Assembly: GCF_002043005.1 (NCBI RefSeq)
Contig: NZ_CP020330.1
Coordinates: 2,560,001 to 2,624,000 of the forward strand
Length of the DNA stretch: 64,000 nucleotides
Source: Martelella mediterranea DSM 17316
Lineage (GTDB): Bacteria > Pseudomonadota > Alphaproteobacteria > Rhizobiales > Rhizobiaceae
Direction: 5' to 3'
In this document: positions 1-8,426 of the stretch, in pieces
Layout: each line of letters begins with the position of its first letter
How positions within the stretch are numbered: position 1 is the first letter of the stretch
Program-made: the position numbers and the translations under genes
The notes under the pieces: model-generated
Told to the model about the DNA's origin: nothing
What the model saw: only the letters and a program-made list of their open reading frames with translations
The model's database searches: none

Positions 1-12
1 AGGAGACCACCC

Positions 13-1788
13 ATGAAAATGACCACCGAAGAGGCTTTCGTCAAAGTTCTTCAGATGCACGGCATCGAGCATGCCTTCGGGATTATCGGCTCGGCCATGA
101 TGCCGATTTCCGACCTGTTTCCGCAGGCCGGAATCGCATTCTGGGACTGCGCCCATGAATGCAATGCCGGAATGATGGCCGACGGTTACAGCCGCGCCAC
201 CGGCAAGATGTCGATGGTCGTTGCCCAGAACGGGCCGGGCATCACCTCGCTGGTCACGCCCGTCAAGACCGCTTACTGGAACCACACCCCGCTTCTGGTC
301 GTCACCCCGCAGGCCGCCAACAAGACCATCGGGCAGGGCGGCTTTCAGGAAGTCGAGCAGATGGCGCTGTTCAAGGACATGGTCGCCTATCAGGAAGAAG
401 TGCGCGACGCCTCGCGCATCGCCGAAGTGCTGAACCGCGTGATCCTGAAGGCCAAGCGCGCTTGCGGCCCGGCCCAGATCAACATTCCGCGCGATTTCTG
501 GACCCAGGTCATCGATATCGAACTGCCGGCCATCGTGGAATTCGAGCGGCCCACGGGCGGCGAGCAGGCGATCGAGCGCGCCGCGAAACTCCTCAGCGAA
601 GCCAAGTTCCCCGTCATCCTCAACGGCGCGGGCGTTGTTCTCGGCGGCGCGATCGAGGCCTCGAAGGCGCTTGCCGAACGGCTGGATGCGCCGGTCTGCG
701 TTGGCTATCAGCATAATGACGCCTTTCCCGGCAACCATCCGCTGTTTGCCGGTCCGCTCGGCTATAACGGCTCGAAGGCGGCGATGGAGCTGATCGCCAA
801 GGCCGATGTCGTGCTGGCGCTCGGCACCCGCCTCAACCCGTTCTCGACGCTGCCGGGCTACGGCATCGACTATTGGCCGAAGGACGCGGCGATCATTCAG
901 GTCGACATCAATCCCGACCGCATCGGCCTCACCAAGCCGGTCACCGTCGGCATTGTCGGCGATTCGAAGAAGGTCGCGACCGGCATTCTCGACAGGCTTG
1001 CCGGCAATGCGGGCGATATCGACCGCGACGACCGCAAGGCGCTGATCGCGAAGACCAAATCGGCCTGGGCGCAGGAACTGACTTCGCTCGACCACGAGGA
1101 AGACGATGAGGGCACGACGTGGAACGAACGCGCCCGCGATCGCGAGCCGGAGCGGATGAGCCCACGCATGGCGTGGCGCGCAATCCAGAAGACGCTGCCG
1201 AAGGATGCGATCATCACCTCGGATATCGGCAATAACTGCGCGATCGGCAACGCCTATCCGACCTTCGAGGAGGGCCGCAAATATCTGGCGCCCGGCCTGT
1301 TCGGCCCTTGTGGCTACGGCTTCCCGGCGATCGTCGGCGCCAAGATCGGCCAGCCGGATACCCCGGTCGTCGGCTTTGCGGGTGACGGCGCCTTCGGCAT
1401 TTCGATGAACGAGATGGTGTCGCTGAAGCGCGACAACTGGCCGGCGATCACCATGGTGATCTTTCGCAACTACCAGTGGGGCGCGGAAAAGCGCAACACC
1501 ACGCTGTGGTTCGACGATAACTTCGTGGGCACCGAACTCTCGCTCGACGTCCGCTATGCCGATATTGCGAAGGCCTGCGGCGTCGAGGGCGTGCAGGTGA
1601 CCTCGATGGAGCAGCTTTCTACGGAGCTCGACAAGGCCGTCGAGCGGCAGATGAAGGAGAAGAAGACCACCTTCATCGAGGTGGTGCTGAACCAGGAGCT
1701 GGGCGAGCCCTTCCGCCGCGATGCGATGAAGAAGCCGGTCTCGGTCGCCGGCATCAACCGGGCGGATATGCGCAAACAGGCGGTTTGA
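13..1788 (+). CDS. xsc: Sulfoacetaldehyde acetyltransferase
   Basis: ThDP-dependent enzyme converting sulfoacetaldehyde plus phosphate to acetyl phosphate and sulfite, the desulfonation step of taurine, sulfoacetate and isethionate breakdown in the cytoplasm. The 591-aa protein has the N-terminal ThDP pyrimidine-binding domain with the conserved Glu in the HECNAG stretch (E49), a central domain, and a C-terminal domain with the ThDP diphosphate motif beginning GDGAFGIS at residue 457. The length matches Xsc (about 590 aa). An aggag ribosome site lies at 1-5, so ATG 13 is the likely start; ATG 19 is possible. pta and a TauE-type permease follow on the same strand, which supports Xsc over acetolactate synthase or other ThDP relatives. 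Upstream substrate genes and any regulator lie outside the window. Confidence 0.95.
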   Translation: MKMTTEEAFVKVLQMHGIEHAFGIIGSAMMPISDLFPQAGIAFWDCAHECNAGMMADGYSRATGKMSMVVAQNGPGITSLVTPVKTAYWNHTPLLVVTPQAANKTIGQGGFQEVEQMALFKDMVAYQEEVRDASRIAEVLNRVILKAKRACGPAQINIPRDFWTQVIDIELPAIVEFERPTGGEQAIERAAKLLSEAKFPVILNGAGVVLGGAIEASKALAERLDAPVCVGYQHNDAFPGNHPLFAGPLGYNGSKAAMELIAKADVVLALGTRLNPFSTLPGYGIDYWPKDAAIIQVDINPDRIGLTKPVTVGIVGDSKKVATGILDRLAGNAGDIDRDDRKALIAKTKSAWAQELTSLDHEEDDEGTTWNERARDREPERMSPRMAWRAIQKTLPKDAIITSDIGNNCAIGNAYPTFEEGRKYLAPGLFGPCGYGFPAIVGAKIGQPDTPVVGFAGDGAFGISMNEMVSLKRDNWPAITMVIFRNYQWGAEKRNTTLWFDDNFVGTELSLDVRYADIAKACGVEGVQVTSMEQLSTELDKAVERQMKEKKTTFIEVVLNQELGEPFRRDAMKKPVSVAGINRADMRKQAV

Positions 1789-1799
1789 TCCAACAAGCG

Positions 1800-1835
1800 A
1801 GGCAATGGCGGGGGCAAGCCTTCCCGCCATTGCCT
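1800..1835 (+). promoter_or_regulatory. Strong intercistronic hairpin between xsc and pta
   Basis: Two 13-base arms, 1800-1812 and 1823-1835, are perfectly complementary around a 10-base loop, directly after the xsc stop. No T-run follows, so it does not look like an intrinsic terminator for the plus strand. A role in mRNA processing, 3'-end protection of the xsc message or partial attenuation is inference. Confidence 0.55.
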
Positions 1836-1935
1836 ATTGAAAATCAGGCGGCGGGCGACCTTGCCAATCGTCGTCGAAACGCTTTTTATGGGCCCGTCGT
1901 CCCGATCAGCGCAATCAGACCCGCAGGGTGAGAAC

Positions 1936-2940
1936 ATGAACCAGCTAGAGAAGATTTTCGCCAACGCAAAGCGGCTGAAGAAGACGATCATACTGCCGGA
2001 ATCGGGCGACAAGCGCGTGCTGGAAGCGGCCTGCAAGGCGGCCGATTTGGGCGTTGCCCGCATCATTCTGGTCGGGGTGAAAAGCGATGTCGATGCGCTC
2101 TGCGCCGAGATCGGCATTACCCGCCCGGACGCGATCGAGGTCATCGCTCCGGAAAGCTCGGCACTCCTGCCCGAGCTCTCGAAGCTCTATTACACGCTGC
2201 GCAAGCACAAGGGTGTCACCGAGGAGGACGCCGACAAGGCCGCGCGCAACCCTTATGTGTTCGCGGCCCTGATGGTGAAGGCCGGGCATGCGGACGGCAC
2301 GGTCTCGGGCGCGGCATGCTCGACGGCCGATGTCGTTCGCACGGCGATCCAGGTGATCGGCGCGGCCCCCGGCACCCGCCTCGTTTCCAGCTTCTTCCTG
2401 ATGATGCTGGAGGCCGACCACCACGCCAAGAAGGGCGCCTTCCTGTTTTCCGATTGCGGGTTGGTGATCGATCCGGATGCGGCGGAGCTCAGCAAGATCG
2501 CAATCGCGGCGGCGGGCTCCTATACCATGCTCACCGGCGACACGCCGCGCGTGGCAATGTTGTCCTTCGCCACTCGCGGCAGCGCGTCCCACCCCATGGT
2601 CGACAAGGTCGAACAGGCCGTGAAGCTGGTGCGGCTCAACCGGCCCGACCTTCTGGTTGACGGCGCGCTGCAGTTCGATGCCGCCTTCGTTCCCGAAATC
2701 GCCAAATCCAAGGGGGCGGCCGAGCCGCTCGGGGGCGAGGCCAATATCTTCATCTTTCCCGATCTGCAGGCCGGCAATATCGGCTACAAGATCGCGCAGC
2801 GCATCGGCGGCGCATCGGCCATCGGCCCGGTGCTGCAGGGGCTCGACAAGCCGGCCAATGACCTGTCGCGCGGTTGTTCCGCGCAGGACGTGCTCGACAT
2901 GATCGCAGTGACCGCCTGCCAGGCGGGCGCGCAGAAATGA
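1936..2940 (+). CDS. pta: Phosphate acetyltransferase
   Basis: Converts acetyl phosphate and CoA to acetyl-CoA plus phosphate, channelling the product of Xsc into central metabolism. The 334-aa protein is the short, single-domain Pta type without the N-terminal DRTGG/AAA region of enterobacterial Pta. Family motifs are visible: ILPESGDKRVLEAA near the N-terminus, ADGTVSGA, FPDLQAGNIGYK and the C-terminal LSRGCS. I place the start at ATG 1936 (MNQLEKIFANAK), preceded by an agggtgag site. An in-frame start at 1837 would add 33 residues unlike the family. It follows xsc by about 150 bp containing a strong hairpin. xsc-pta pairing is a known arrangement in sulfonate users. Confidence 0.93.
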   Translation: MNQLEKIFANAKRLKKTIILPESGDKRVLEAACKAADLGVARIILVGVKSDVDALCAEIGITRPDAIEVIAPESSALLPELSKLYYTLRKHKGVTEEDADKAARNPYVFAALMVKAGHADGTVSGAACSTADVVRTAIQVIGAAPGTRLVSSFFLMMLEADHHAKKGAFLFSDCGLVIDPDAAELSKIAIAAAGSYTMLTGDTPRVAMLSFATRGSASHPMVDKVEQAVKLVRLNRPDLLVDGALQFDAAFVPEIAKSKGAAEPLGGEANIFIFPDLQAGNIGYKIAQRIGGASAIGPVLQGLDKPANDLSRGCSAQDVLDMIAVTACQAGAQK

Positions 2941-2993
2941 ACCGATCACGCGGGCAAGCGGTCGCCCCTCAGCCCGGCATGAGGTGAGGGCGC

Positions 2994-3755
2994 ATGCCCG
3001 ACCTTGCCATTTCCTTTCCGGTGTTCGCCGGCTTTGCGGCCTGTCTGGCGATGGGCGCTTTTCTGCGCGGCCTTGCCGGTTTCGGCATGGCGCTGGTGGC
3101 AATGCCGTTTCTGGTGCTCTTGGTGCCGCCGGCGGATGCCGTGCTTGCCGTGCTGGTGGTGCAGATCACGCTGACCCTGATCGACCTGCCGGAATGCATC
3201 GGCCATGCCGATCGCCGCGCCGTCGGGCTGCTGACGCTCGCGGCTTTTTTCGGAACGCCGGTGGGGCTGCTGTTCATTTCCGTCGTGCCGCTCTGGCTGG
3301 CGCAGATCGTGATTGGCACGATCACCGCCGGGGCCGCGGCTGCGCTGTTCTTCAGGTTTTCCCTCGGACCCCGGCCGGGCGCGGTCTCCACCACGGCGGT
3401 CGGGTTTTTCGCCGGCCTGTTCAGCGGTCTTGCCGCGGCGCCCGGTCCGCCGGTCGTGGCCTATTTTCTGGCGCGTGAGGTGCCGGCGCGCACCAAGCGC
3501 GCCTCGATGATCATCCTGTTCGCGATCCTTGCGGTTTTCGCACTGGCGACGGCGGCTTTCAAAGGCGCGCTTCACCTCCACGTCGTCCTGCTCGGGCTTT
3601 TTTCCGCGCCGCTCTGCGCCGGCGGCTCCGCGCTCGGCGCCTATTTCTTCCGGCGCGGCTCAGAGACCAGCTACCGCAATGTGGCGCTTCTGGCGATGGT
3701 ATGCTCGGCGCTGTTCGGTATCGTACTCGGCATGTCGGCCTGGCTGCGGCTCTAA
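2994..3755 (+). CDS. TauE/SafE family permease, probable sulfite exporter
   Basis: A 253-aa polytopic inner-membrane protein with about eight hydrophobic segments and the family's N-terminal G-x-x-R-G-L-A-G-F-G-M-A pattern (residues 22-35). TauE/SafE proteins export small anions such as sulfite or sulfoacetate, or organosulfur compounds. Position directly after xsc and pta makes sulfite, the toxic co-product of Xsc, the most likely cargo; the substrate itself is inferred. A ggtgaggg site precedes ATG 2994. The stop codon overlaps by 3 bases the stop of the convergent glycosyltransferase gene, so the two transcription units run into each other without a visible terminator. Confidence 0.88.
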   Translation: MPDLAISFPVFAGFAACLAMGAFLRGLAGFGMALVAMPFLVLLVPPADAVLAVLVVQITLTLIDLPECIGHADRRAVGLLTLAAFFGTPVGLLFISVVPLWLAQIVIGTITAGAAAALFFRFSLGPRPGAVSTTAVGFFAGLFSGLAAAPGPPVVAYFLAREVPARTKRASMIILFAILAVFALATAAFKGALHLHVVLLGLFSAPLCAGGSALGAYFFRRGSETSYRNVALLAMVCSALFGIVLGMSAWLRL

Positions 3756-4822
3756 CCCGCCTTTGGACTGCTCCAGTCGGGCGAGCGCAGGTTGGCGATG
3801 CGGTTCTTGAACTGCAGGCCGGTGCGGAAGGCGAAATCGGCGATGCCTGAGACGGGCGCGGCCTTGCGCGCGGCATGCTGGCCGCGGATCGCGGTGACAG
3901 CGGGGACGTAACGCGCCGGCGTGTCGCTGCGCACGATCCTGGCGATCAGCGCAAACATATTATAGTCCTCGATCACCCGCCGCCTGGCCTCGATGATGGC
4001 CGGCAGACGCTTTTCGTATTCATTCGAGGCGATGGCCGCTCTCATGATCTCGACAGCTTCGGCCGGTTTGCGGATGTCGACCGGGATCAGGCTTTGCGCG
4101 GGAAAATAATCGAGCACATTGGGTGCGCCGAAATAGAAGGGCAGCGAAAGGCCGAGGAACGGGTCCGAGAGCTTTTCGGTGATGTGGTGGGGAGCGACGT
4201 GGTTCTCGATCGCCAGATGATAGCGGAACCTGTCGATGGCCTCGGCCTTGTCATCCATATGCCGGCGGCCATGCCCGAAAACCTGAAGCTCGGGCAGGTG
4301 TTTGGCGGCATATTCCGTGAAATCATAGCGCAGGCGATGGAGCGTATGGCTCTGCCGCTTGCTGGAGCAGACGGTCGCGATCGTTTCGGACTTTTCGGGG
4401 AAGCGTCGGGCGATCTCGTCGACGGGCAGATAGTCGTGGCGGTTCTCGTCCATGCCATAATACCATGTCAGCCCGGCCTGGCTCCAAATCCGGCCGGGGT
4501 GGCGCAGCGCGATCGGCTCCTGGCTGGTCAGGACATGGCCGAACTGGCGGACGAAAGAGCGGCCGTAAACCTTGACGCCGCTTGGCTCCGAGGTGATCAG
4601 CAGGGTGTTTTCGGGCGGGCAGGCGAGCGGTTCCTCGGTCATGCCGATAAAGCGCGGCAGGTCGTCATAGACGACCAGCCAGTCGTAATTCCGGGCGTCG
4701 GGGTCGAAGATGAATTCGAGGCCGTTGGCCTCGGCCCAGCCTGTTGGCAATTGCCGGGAGAACCTGGGGTTTTCCGGGTTCACCGGCGGAGAACGGCTTA
4801 GAATCTTGACCCTGATCGCCAT
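3752..4822 (-). CDS. Glycosyltransferase family 10 (fucosyltransferase-like)
   Basis: The 356-aa protein carries the GT10 donor-binding signature: RYHLAIENH (200-208), then ITEKLSDPFL (214-223) and LPFYFGAP (227-234). A VCSSK motif starts the C-terminal Rossmann-like half near residue 151. GT10 enzymes transfer fucose or related sugars from GDP-sugars to glycans or LPS; the sugar and acceptor here are unknown. No signal peptide is seen. I chose ATG 4822 (MAIRVKIL), 28 bp after the greA stop; the longer ORF from 4903 would overlap greA. It probably sits in the greA transcript. No GDP-fucose synthesis genes or other glycan genes are nearby, which is unusual for a surface-polysaccharide enzyme. 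Confidence 0.82.
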   Translation of the reverse strand: MAIRVKILSRSPPVNPENPRFSRQLPTGWAEANGLEFIFDPDARNYDWLVVYDDLPRFIGMTEEPLACPPENTLLITSEPSGVKVYGRSFVRQFGHVLTSQEPIALRHPGRIWSQAGLTWYYGMDENRHDYLPVDEIARRFPEKSETIATVCSSKRQSHTLHRLRYDFTEYAAKHLPELQVFGHGRRHMDDKAEAIDRFRYHLAIENHVAPHHITEKLSDPFLGLSLPFYFGAPNVLDYFPAQSLIPVDIRKPAEAVEIMRAAIASNEYEKRLPAIIEARRRVIEDYNMFALIARIVRSDTPARYVPAVTAIRGQHAARKAAPVSGIADFAFRTGLQFKNRIANLRSPDWSSPKAG

Positions 4823-4850
4823 ATCAGACCATTGCGTGCGGGAAGCCGGC

Positions 4851-5327
4851 TTATTTCCAGACGACTTCCAGAATTTCATAGGCGCGGGCTCCGCCCGGCG
4901 CATTCACCTCGATCGAATCACCGACTTCCTTGCCGATCAGCGCGCGCGAGATCGGGGAGGAGATCGAGATACGGCCTTCCTTCACATCGGCTTCGAGGTC
5001 GCCGACGATCTGGTAGACCTTTTCCTCTTCGGTGTCCTCGTCGACGAGCCTGACGGTCGCGCCGAAGCGGACCTTGTCGCCCGACATCTTGGCGGGATCG
5101 AAGATCTCCGCGCGGGTGGTCACATCCTCAAGCTCGCCGATCCGGCCCTCATTGTAGCTCTGGGCTTCCTTGGCGGCGTGGTATTCGGCGTTTTCGGAAA
5201 GGTCGCCATGGGCGCGCGCTTCCGCGATTGCCTGGATGATCCGGGGACGTTCCTCCTGCTGGCGCCAGCGCAGCTCCTCGCTGAGCTTGGCAGCCCCGAT
5301 CTTGGTCATCGGTACTTTTTCGACCAT
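4851..5327 (-). CDS. greA: Transcription elongation factor GreA
   Basis: Rescues backtracked RNA polymerase by stimulating transcript cleavage through the secondary channel. At 158 aa it matches the usual GreA length. The N-terminal coiled coil holds the acidic tip region ([18 protein letters not shown]), which contains the conserved D and E residues. The C-terminal FKBP-like domain ends with the family pattern G-K-E-V-G-D near residue 138. ATG 5327 is preceded by an aaagga site; longer in-frame starts add unrelated sequence. The GT10 gene follows after 28 bp and is probably cotranscribed. Confidence 0.96.
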   Translation of the reverse strand: MVEKVPMTKIGAAKLSEELRWRQQEERPRIIQAIAEARAHGDLSENAEYHAAKEAQSYNEGRIGELEDVTTRAEIFDPAKMSGDKVRFGATVRLVDEDTEEEKVYQIVGDLEADVKEGRISISSPISRALIGKEVGDSIEVNAPGGARAYEILEVVWK

Positions 5328-5604
5328 ATCTTTATCCTTTGGTCTGTCGTTGGACGCGGCGGAGGCGGGCTCCGTCGCGTCCGTGCATGTTCTTCGTTTT
5401 CGTGGGGCGAACAGCCGTTGACTTGGGAAGCGCCCGGCCGATTTGCAACACAAAAAGAAACAGGTTCCGAAGCGTGACCCCGGAACCAGTTTCATAGCTG
5501 ACGAAACTTATAACAGATGCGACGGCGCGATTTCCAGACAAATCGTCTCATCTCTTCGGCCCCGGCGATCGGGAGAGGTGCAGCCGCGCCGTGAAAGAGG
5601 CGCT
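5328..5604. other. Intergenic leader of greA
   Basis: This 277-bp stretch lies upstream of greA and downstream of the efflux gene (both minus strand). I see no convincing ORF, hairpin terminator or clear -35/-10 pair. A TATAAG hexamer occurs on the minus strand near 5510, without a good -35 at standard spacing. Confidence 0.4.
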
Positions 5605-7128
5605 TCAGTGCCCTTCCACCGGACGCGGTGGCTCTCTGCGATAGACCCTGTTGGCGGAAAATGACAGGGCGAGCAGGGCGAGCACGGCAACGAGCGCGCA
5701 GGCGGCGAAGCTTGCGCAATAGGCGTCGCGCGCAGCAGTGAGCCAGGGGGCATCGCTGACGCCAAGCTCGCGGGCGGCGTCCACCGCGCCGGCGAGCGTC
5801 TGGCCGGTGTCGAAGGCGGCGGATGGCGGCAGGGCGGAAAGATCGACCGGCTGCATGGCGAAGCGGTAGATCACCGTCGCAAGGCTTCCCAAGAGGCCGA
5901 CGCCGAGCGCGCCGCCGAACTCGGCGCAGGTTTCCGACATCGCCGAGGCGACCCCGCCGCGCTCCGGCGGCGCCGAACCGATGATCAGCCCGGTCGTGGT
6001 CAGGATCGCGGGAATAAAGCCGAGGCCCAGAACGACATTGGCGATCAGCATGCCGGCAAGGCTCTGGTACCAGGCGGCAAGACCGATGGCCGCGGCGCCG
6101 ATCGCGTTGATCACCAGACCTGTGATGACCGTCGGGATCGGGCCGAGGCGGTTGGTCACCCGCCACGCCTGCAGCGACATGACGGTGAAGAACACGCCGG
6201 GCAGGGCGCTCCAGAGCGCCGCCTCGAGCGGGCTCAGCCCCAGCACGAGCTGGAAGAACTGAGCCTGCAGCAGGAAGATCGAGAACATGAAGAACACGAC
6301 CGCCATATTGACCAGCATCGAAACCGTGAAGGCCGGAAGCCGGAACAGCCTGAGGTCGATCAGCGGTTCGGTAATCCGATTCTGCCGGCGGACAAACAGG
6401 ACGCCGAAGCCGATGCCGGCGAAGACTGGCAGCAGGTCGGTCGCGTGAAAGCCATGGGCCGCGATCTGCTTGAAGCCGTAGATAACCGGCAGCACGGTGG
6501 CCAGTGAAAGCAGGACGCTCGTCAGATCAAGCCGCGGGCTTTCGCCGGAACGGTATTCCGGCAGCAGAAAGGGACCGCTTGCCAGAAGTGCCAGCATGAT
6601 CGGCACATTGACCAGAAACACCGAGCCCCAGTGAAAGAAATGGAGCAGCACCCCGCCGATCAGCGGGCCGACGAGGCCGCCGAGTGCAAAGGCCGTGCCC
6701 CACACGCCGATCGCGCGGTTGCGTTCGCTCTCGTCGCGAAACATGTTCATGATCAACGACAGCGTCGAGGGCGCGACCGTGGCGCCGGCGATGCCGAGCA
6801 GCGCGCGGGCGAAGATCAGCATGCCCGCCGTCTGGGCCATGGCTGCGAGGATCGAGGTTATGGCGAAGGCGGCCGCGCCGATCAGGAGCAGCTTGCGCCG
6901 GCCGATGCGGTCGCCGAGCGCGCCCATGGTCACCAGGAAGCCCGCCACCATGAAGCCGTAGATATCGTTCATCCACAGTAGCTGCGGCGCGGACGGCTCC
7001 AGTTCGCGCACGATCGAGGGGATGGCGAGGAACAGCACCGAAAGGTCCATGGAATAGACCAGACAGGCGACAGAGAGGACCACGAGGCCCACCCATTCGC
7101 GGCGGGTCGCCTTGACGGTTTCGGTCAT
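5605..7128 (-). CDS. MFS transporter, DHA2 (EmrB/QacA-type) drug:H+ antiporter family
   Basis: A 507-aa inner-membrane protein with about 14 hydrophobic helices. MFS motif A (GALGDRIGRRK) sits in the loop between helices 2 and 3, and the first helix has the family D-x-S-V-x-x-x-A-I-P pattern (MDLSVLFLAIPSI). This subgroup (SmvA, QacA, LfrA-like) exports lipophilic cations or antiseptics by proton antiport; the substrate is not predictable. I chose ATG 7128 (MTETVKATRREW), 52 residues inside the longest ORF, because hydrophobic sequence begins soon after and upstream residues look non-coding. A single gene, with no adjacent TetR regulator seen. Confidence 0.88.
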   Translation of the reverse strand: MTETVKATRREWVGLVVLSVACLVYSMDLSVLFLAIPSIVRELEPSAPQLLWMNDIYGFMVAGFLVTMGALGDRIGRRKLLLIGAAAFAITSILAAMAQTAGMLIFARALLGIAGATVAPSTLSLIMNMFRDESERNRAIGVWGTAFALGGLVGPLIGGVLLHFFHWGSVFLVNVPIMLALLASGPFLLPEYRSGESPRLDLTSVLLSLATVLPVIYGFKQIAAHGFHATDLLPVFAGIGFGVLFVRRQNRITEPLIDLRLFRLPAFTVSMLVNMAVVFFMFSIFLLQAQFFQLVLGLSPLEAALWSALPGVFFTVMSLQAWRVTNRLGPIPTVITGLVINAIGAAAIGLAAWYQSLAGMLIANVVLGLGFIPAILTTTGLIIGSAPPERGGVASAMSETCAEFGGALGVGLLGSLATVIYRFAMQPVDLSALPPSAAFDTGQTLAGAVDAARELGVSDAPWLTAARDAYCASFAACALVAVLALLALSFSANRVYRREPPRPVEGH

Positions 7129-7255
7129 GAGGTATGCTCCGGCTTCGGCACCACGTTTGCAAAGTGCTGCACGCGTTACCCCAAAACGCGGACGTATCCC
7201 AGCATTTTGCGATTCGCGCACCCAATTAGGAGCCGATTCCACGAGATCGGCTGCA

Positions 7256-7286
7256 ACGAAAAATGCGCCGGTCGTCCGGCGCATTT
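7256..7286 (-). terminator. Intrinsic terminator of the VOC gene
   Basis: On the minus strand, an 11-bp stem (7276-7286 with 7261-7271) and a 4-base loop are followed by a TTTTT run, just downstream of the VOC stop at 7309. Confidence 0.8.
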
Positions 7287-7308
7287 GAGGTCGGAATGGC
7301 GTTGGTCC

Positions 7309-8085
7309 TCAGCGTCTCATCGACACGAGGCAGAAGAACGCGCCCTGCGGATCGAGAAACTGGGCGACGACCGCGCCATCCGGAACGTCCATCGGACCGT
7401 TGAGCAACTGCCCGCCGCCGGCCTTCACCCGCTCGATCGCGGCATTGAGGCCATCGACCTGGAAATAGTAGCTCCAGGCCGGCGTGGGCATGCCGTCGGG
7501 CATCCGCATCATGCCGCCGAGATCGTCGCCATCGCCGGCGAAGAGGTGGTACTTGCCCATCGACCCCATATCGACCTCGTGCGTCGGCTTCCAGCCGAAC
7601 ATCTTTCCATAGAAGGTGACGGCGGCTTCAGGATCGCTTGTGTAGAGCTCGCTCCACGCCACGGTACCGGTCGTGCCGCGCGGCGGAAACTCCGGCATGC
7701 CGCCTTCGGGCGGGATCGGCGTGAAGACGCTGATCGCCGCGCCCTGCGGATCGCTCACCACCGCAAACCGGCCGACGCCCTGAATGTCATGCGGCTCCAT
7801 CAGCACATCGCCCCCCGCAGCCTTGAATTCCGCAGCCTTGGCGTCGACATCGGCGACATGGACATAGCCCATCCAGTGCGGCGGAATGTCCTGCGCGCAC
7901 ATGTCCTTAGTCAGTTCCATCAGGCCGCAGACATGGCTCTCATAGCCTTCGATGCCGAGCAGCGTGTAGGCCACATCGGGATGGCCGGCATCCTGAGCCT
8001 TCCAGCCGACGACATCCTGATAGAACGCCTTCGCCGCCTCTGCATCCGTCGTCATCAGATCGTACCAGATAAATTCGCTCGCCAT
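7309..8085 (-). CDS. Two-domain VOC (glyoxalase/bleomycin-resistance fold) protein
   Basis: A 258-aa cytoplasmic protein made of two tandem vicinal-oxygen-chelate domains (about 1-122 and 140-258). Each begins with the W-x-x-L/YTSD-x-EAA-x-x-FY pattern, namely FIWYDLMTTDAEAAKAFY and VAWSELYTSDPEAAVTFY, followed by GW near the end of the first helix, and closes with D-P-Q-G-A. Members include glyoxalases, dioxygenases and many uncharacterised proteins close to hydroxylase subunits or 27-kDa antigen CFP30B-like proteins. Reaction and substrate cannot be assigned. It is monocistronic, with a candidate promoter overlapped by a perfect palindrome upstream and a clear terminator downstream. Confidence 0.85.
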   Translation of the reverse strand: MASEFIWYDLMTTDAEAAKAFYQDVVGWKAQDAGHPDVAYTLLGIEGYESHVCGLMELTKDMCAQDIPPHWMGYVHVADVDAKAAEFKAAGGDVLMEPHDIQGVGRFAVVSDPQGAAISVFTPIPPEGGMPEFPPRGTTGTVAWSELYTSDPEAAVTFYGKMFGWKPTHEVDMGSMGKYHLFAGDGDDLGGMMRMPDGMPTPAWSYYFQVDGLNAAIERVKAGGGQLLNGPMDVPDGAVVAQFLDPQGAFFCLVSMRR

Positions 8086-8135
8086 GCATTGCTCTCCCTG
8101 TTGCCGGATACCGGTGCTTTGTGGTCTATTTTTAA

Positions 8136-8165
8136 GTTGATATCAACCTATAATCTCTCGGTCAA
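8136..8165 (-). promoter_or_regulatory. Candidate promoter with overlapping palindrome, VOC gene
   Basis: Minus-strand reading gives TTGACC (8165-8160), a 17-bp spacer, then TATCAA (8142-8137). The -10 hexamer sits inside a perfect 12-bp palindrome, gttgatatcaac, at 8136-8147. This layout suits repression of the VOC gene by a dimeric regulator; no regulator gene is adjacent. Confidence 0.4.
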
Positions 8166-8199
8166 GCCTGTAGCGGCATCGCGATCGTAGCGGCCGATC

Positions 8200-8423
8200 A
8201 TGACAATAGCAGGACTGGAGGCGAACGGCCTCAACCGGCATTGCCAACTCTTGAGGCCCGCGCTAGACTTTTCGCCAGCGGACCTTCGCGCCGATGGCGT
8301 CGTGCGCAGGGGAAGGCCGCGATCACCATGATGATGGTCCTGCACGCCCGGACGTTTGAGCGTTTTGACGAACGCTTCGAACCGGGCAGGGGTAGTCCGT
8401 CCGGTTCAGCGGATGAGGATTGA
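8200..8423 (+). pseudogene. Possible decayed BrnA/DUF4415-type antitoxin gene
   Basis: An ATG at 8200 opens a 43-codon frame that includes LRPALDFSP and ends VVRRGRPRSP before TGA at 8329. These resemble the RPA-x-E-x-x-P and RGRP segments of BrnA/DUF4415 antitoxins. The expected ribbon-helix-helix continuation is only suggested in the next frame (AAITMMM, then FERFDERFEPGRG), implying a frameshift near 8315. No toxin gene is visible. Similarity was judged by eye over short segments, so chance is quite possible. Confidence 0.3.
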
Positions 8424-8426
8424 CCC

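Larger units (their letters stand above)
8086..8426. other. 341-bp divergent intergenic region, VOC gene to creatinase gene
   Basis: Holds the VOC gene promoter and palindrome at its left end (8136-8165) and a probable decayed antitoxin-like reading frame (8200-8423) on the plus strand. A gagg-type ribosome site for the creatinase gene lies at about 8415. Confidence 0.6.

Noticed and set aside
13..1788. Acetolactate synthase or other ThDP enzyme for the first gene
   Set aside because: The sequence and the pta and TauE-type neighbours fit sulfoacetaldehyde acetyltransferase much better; no ilvN-like subunit follows.
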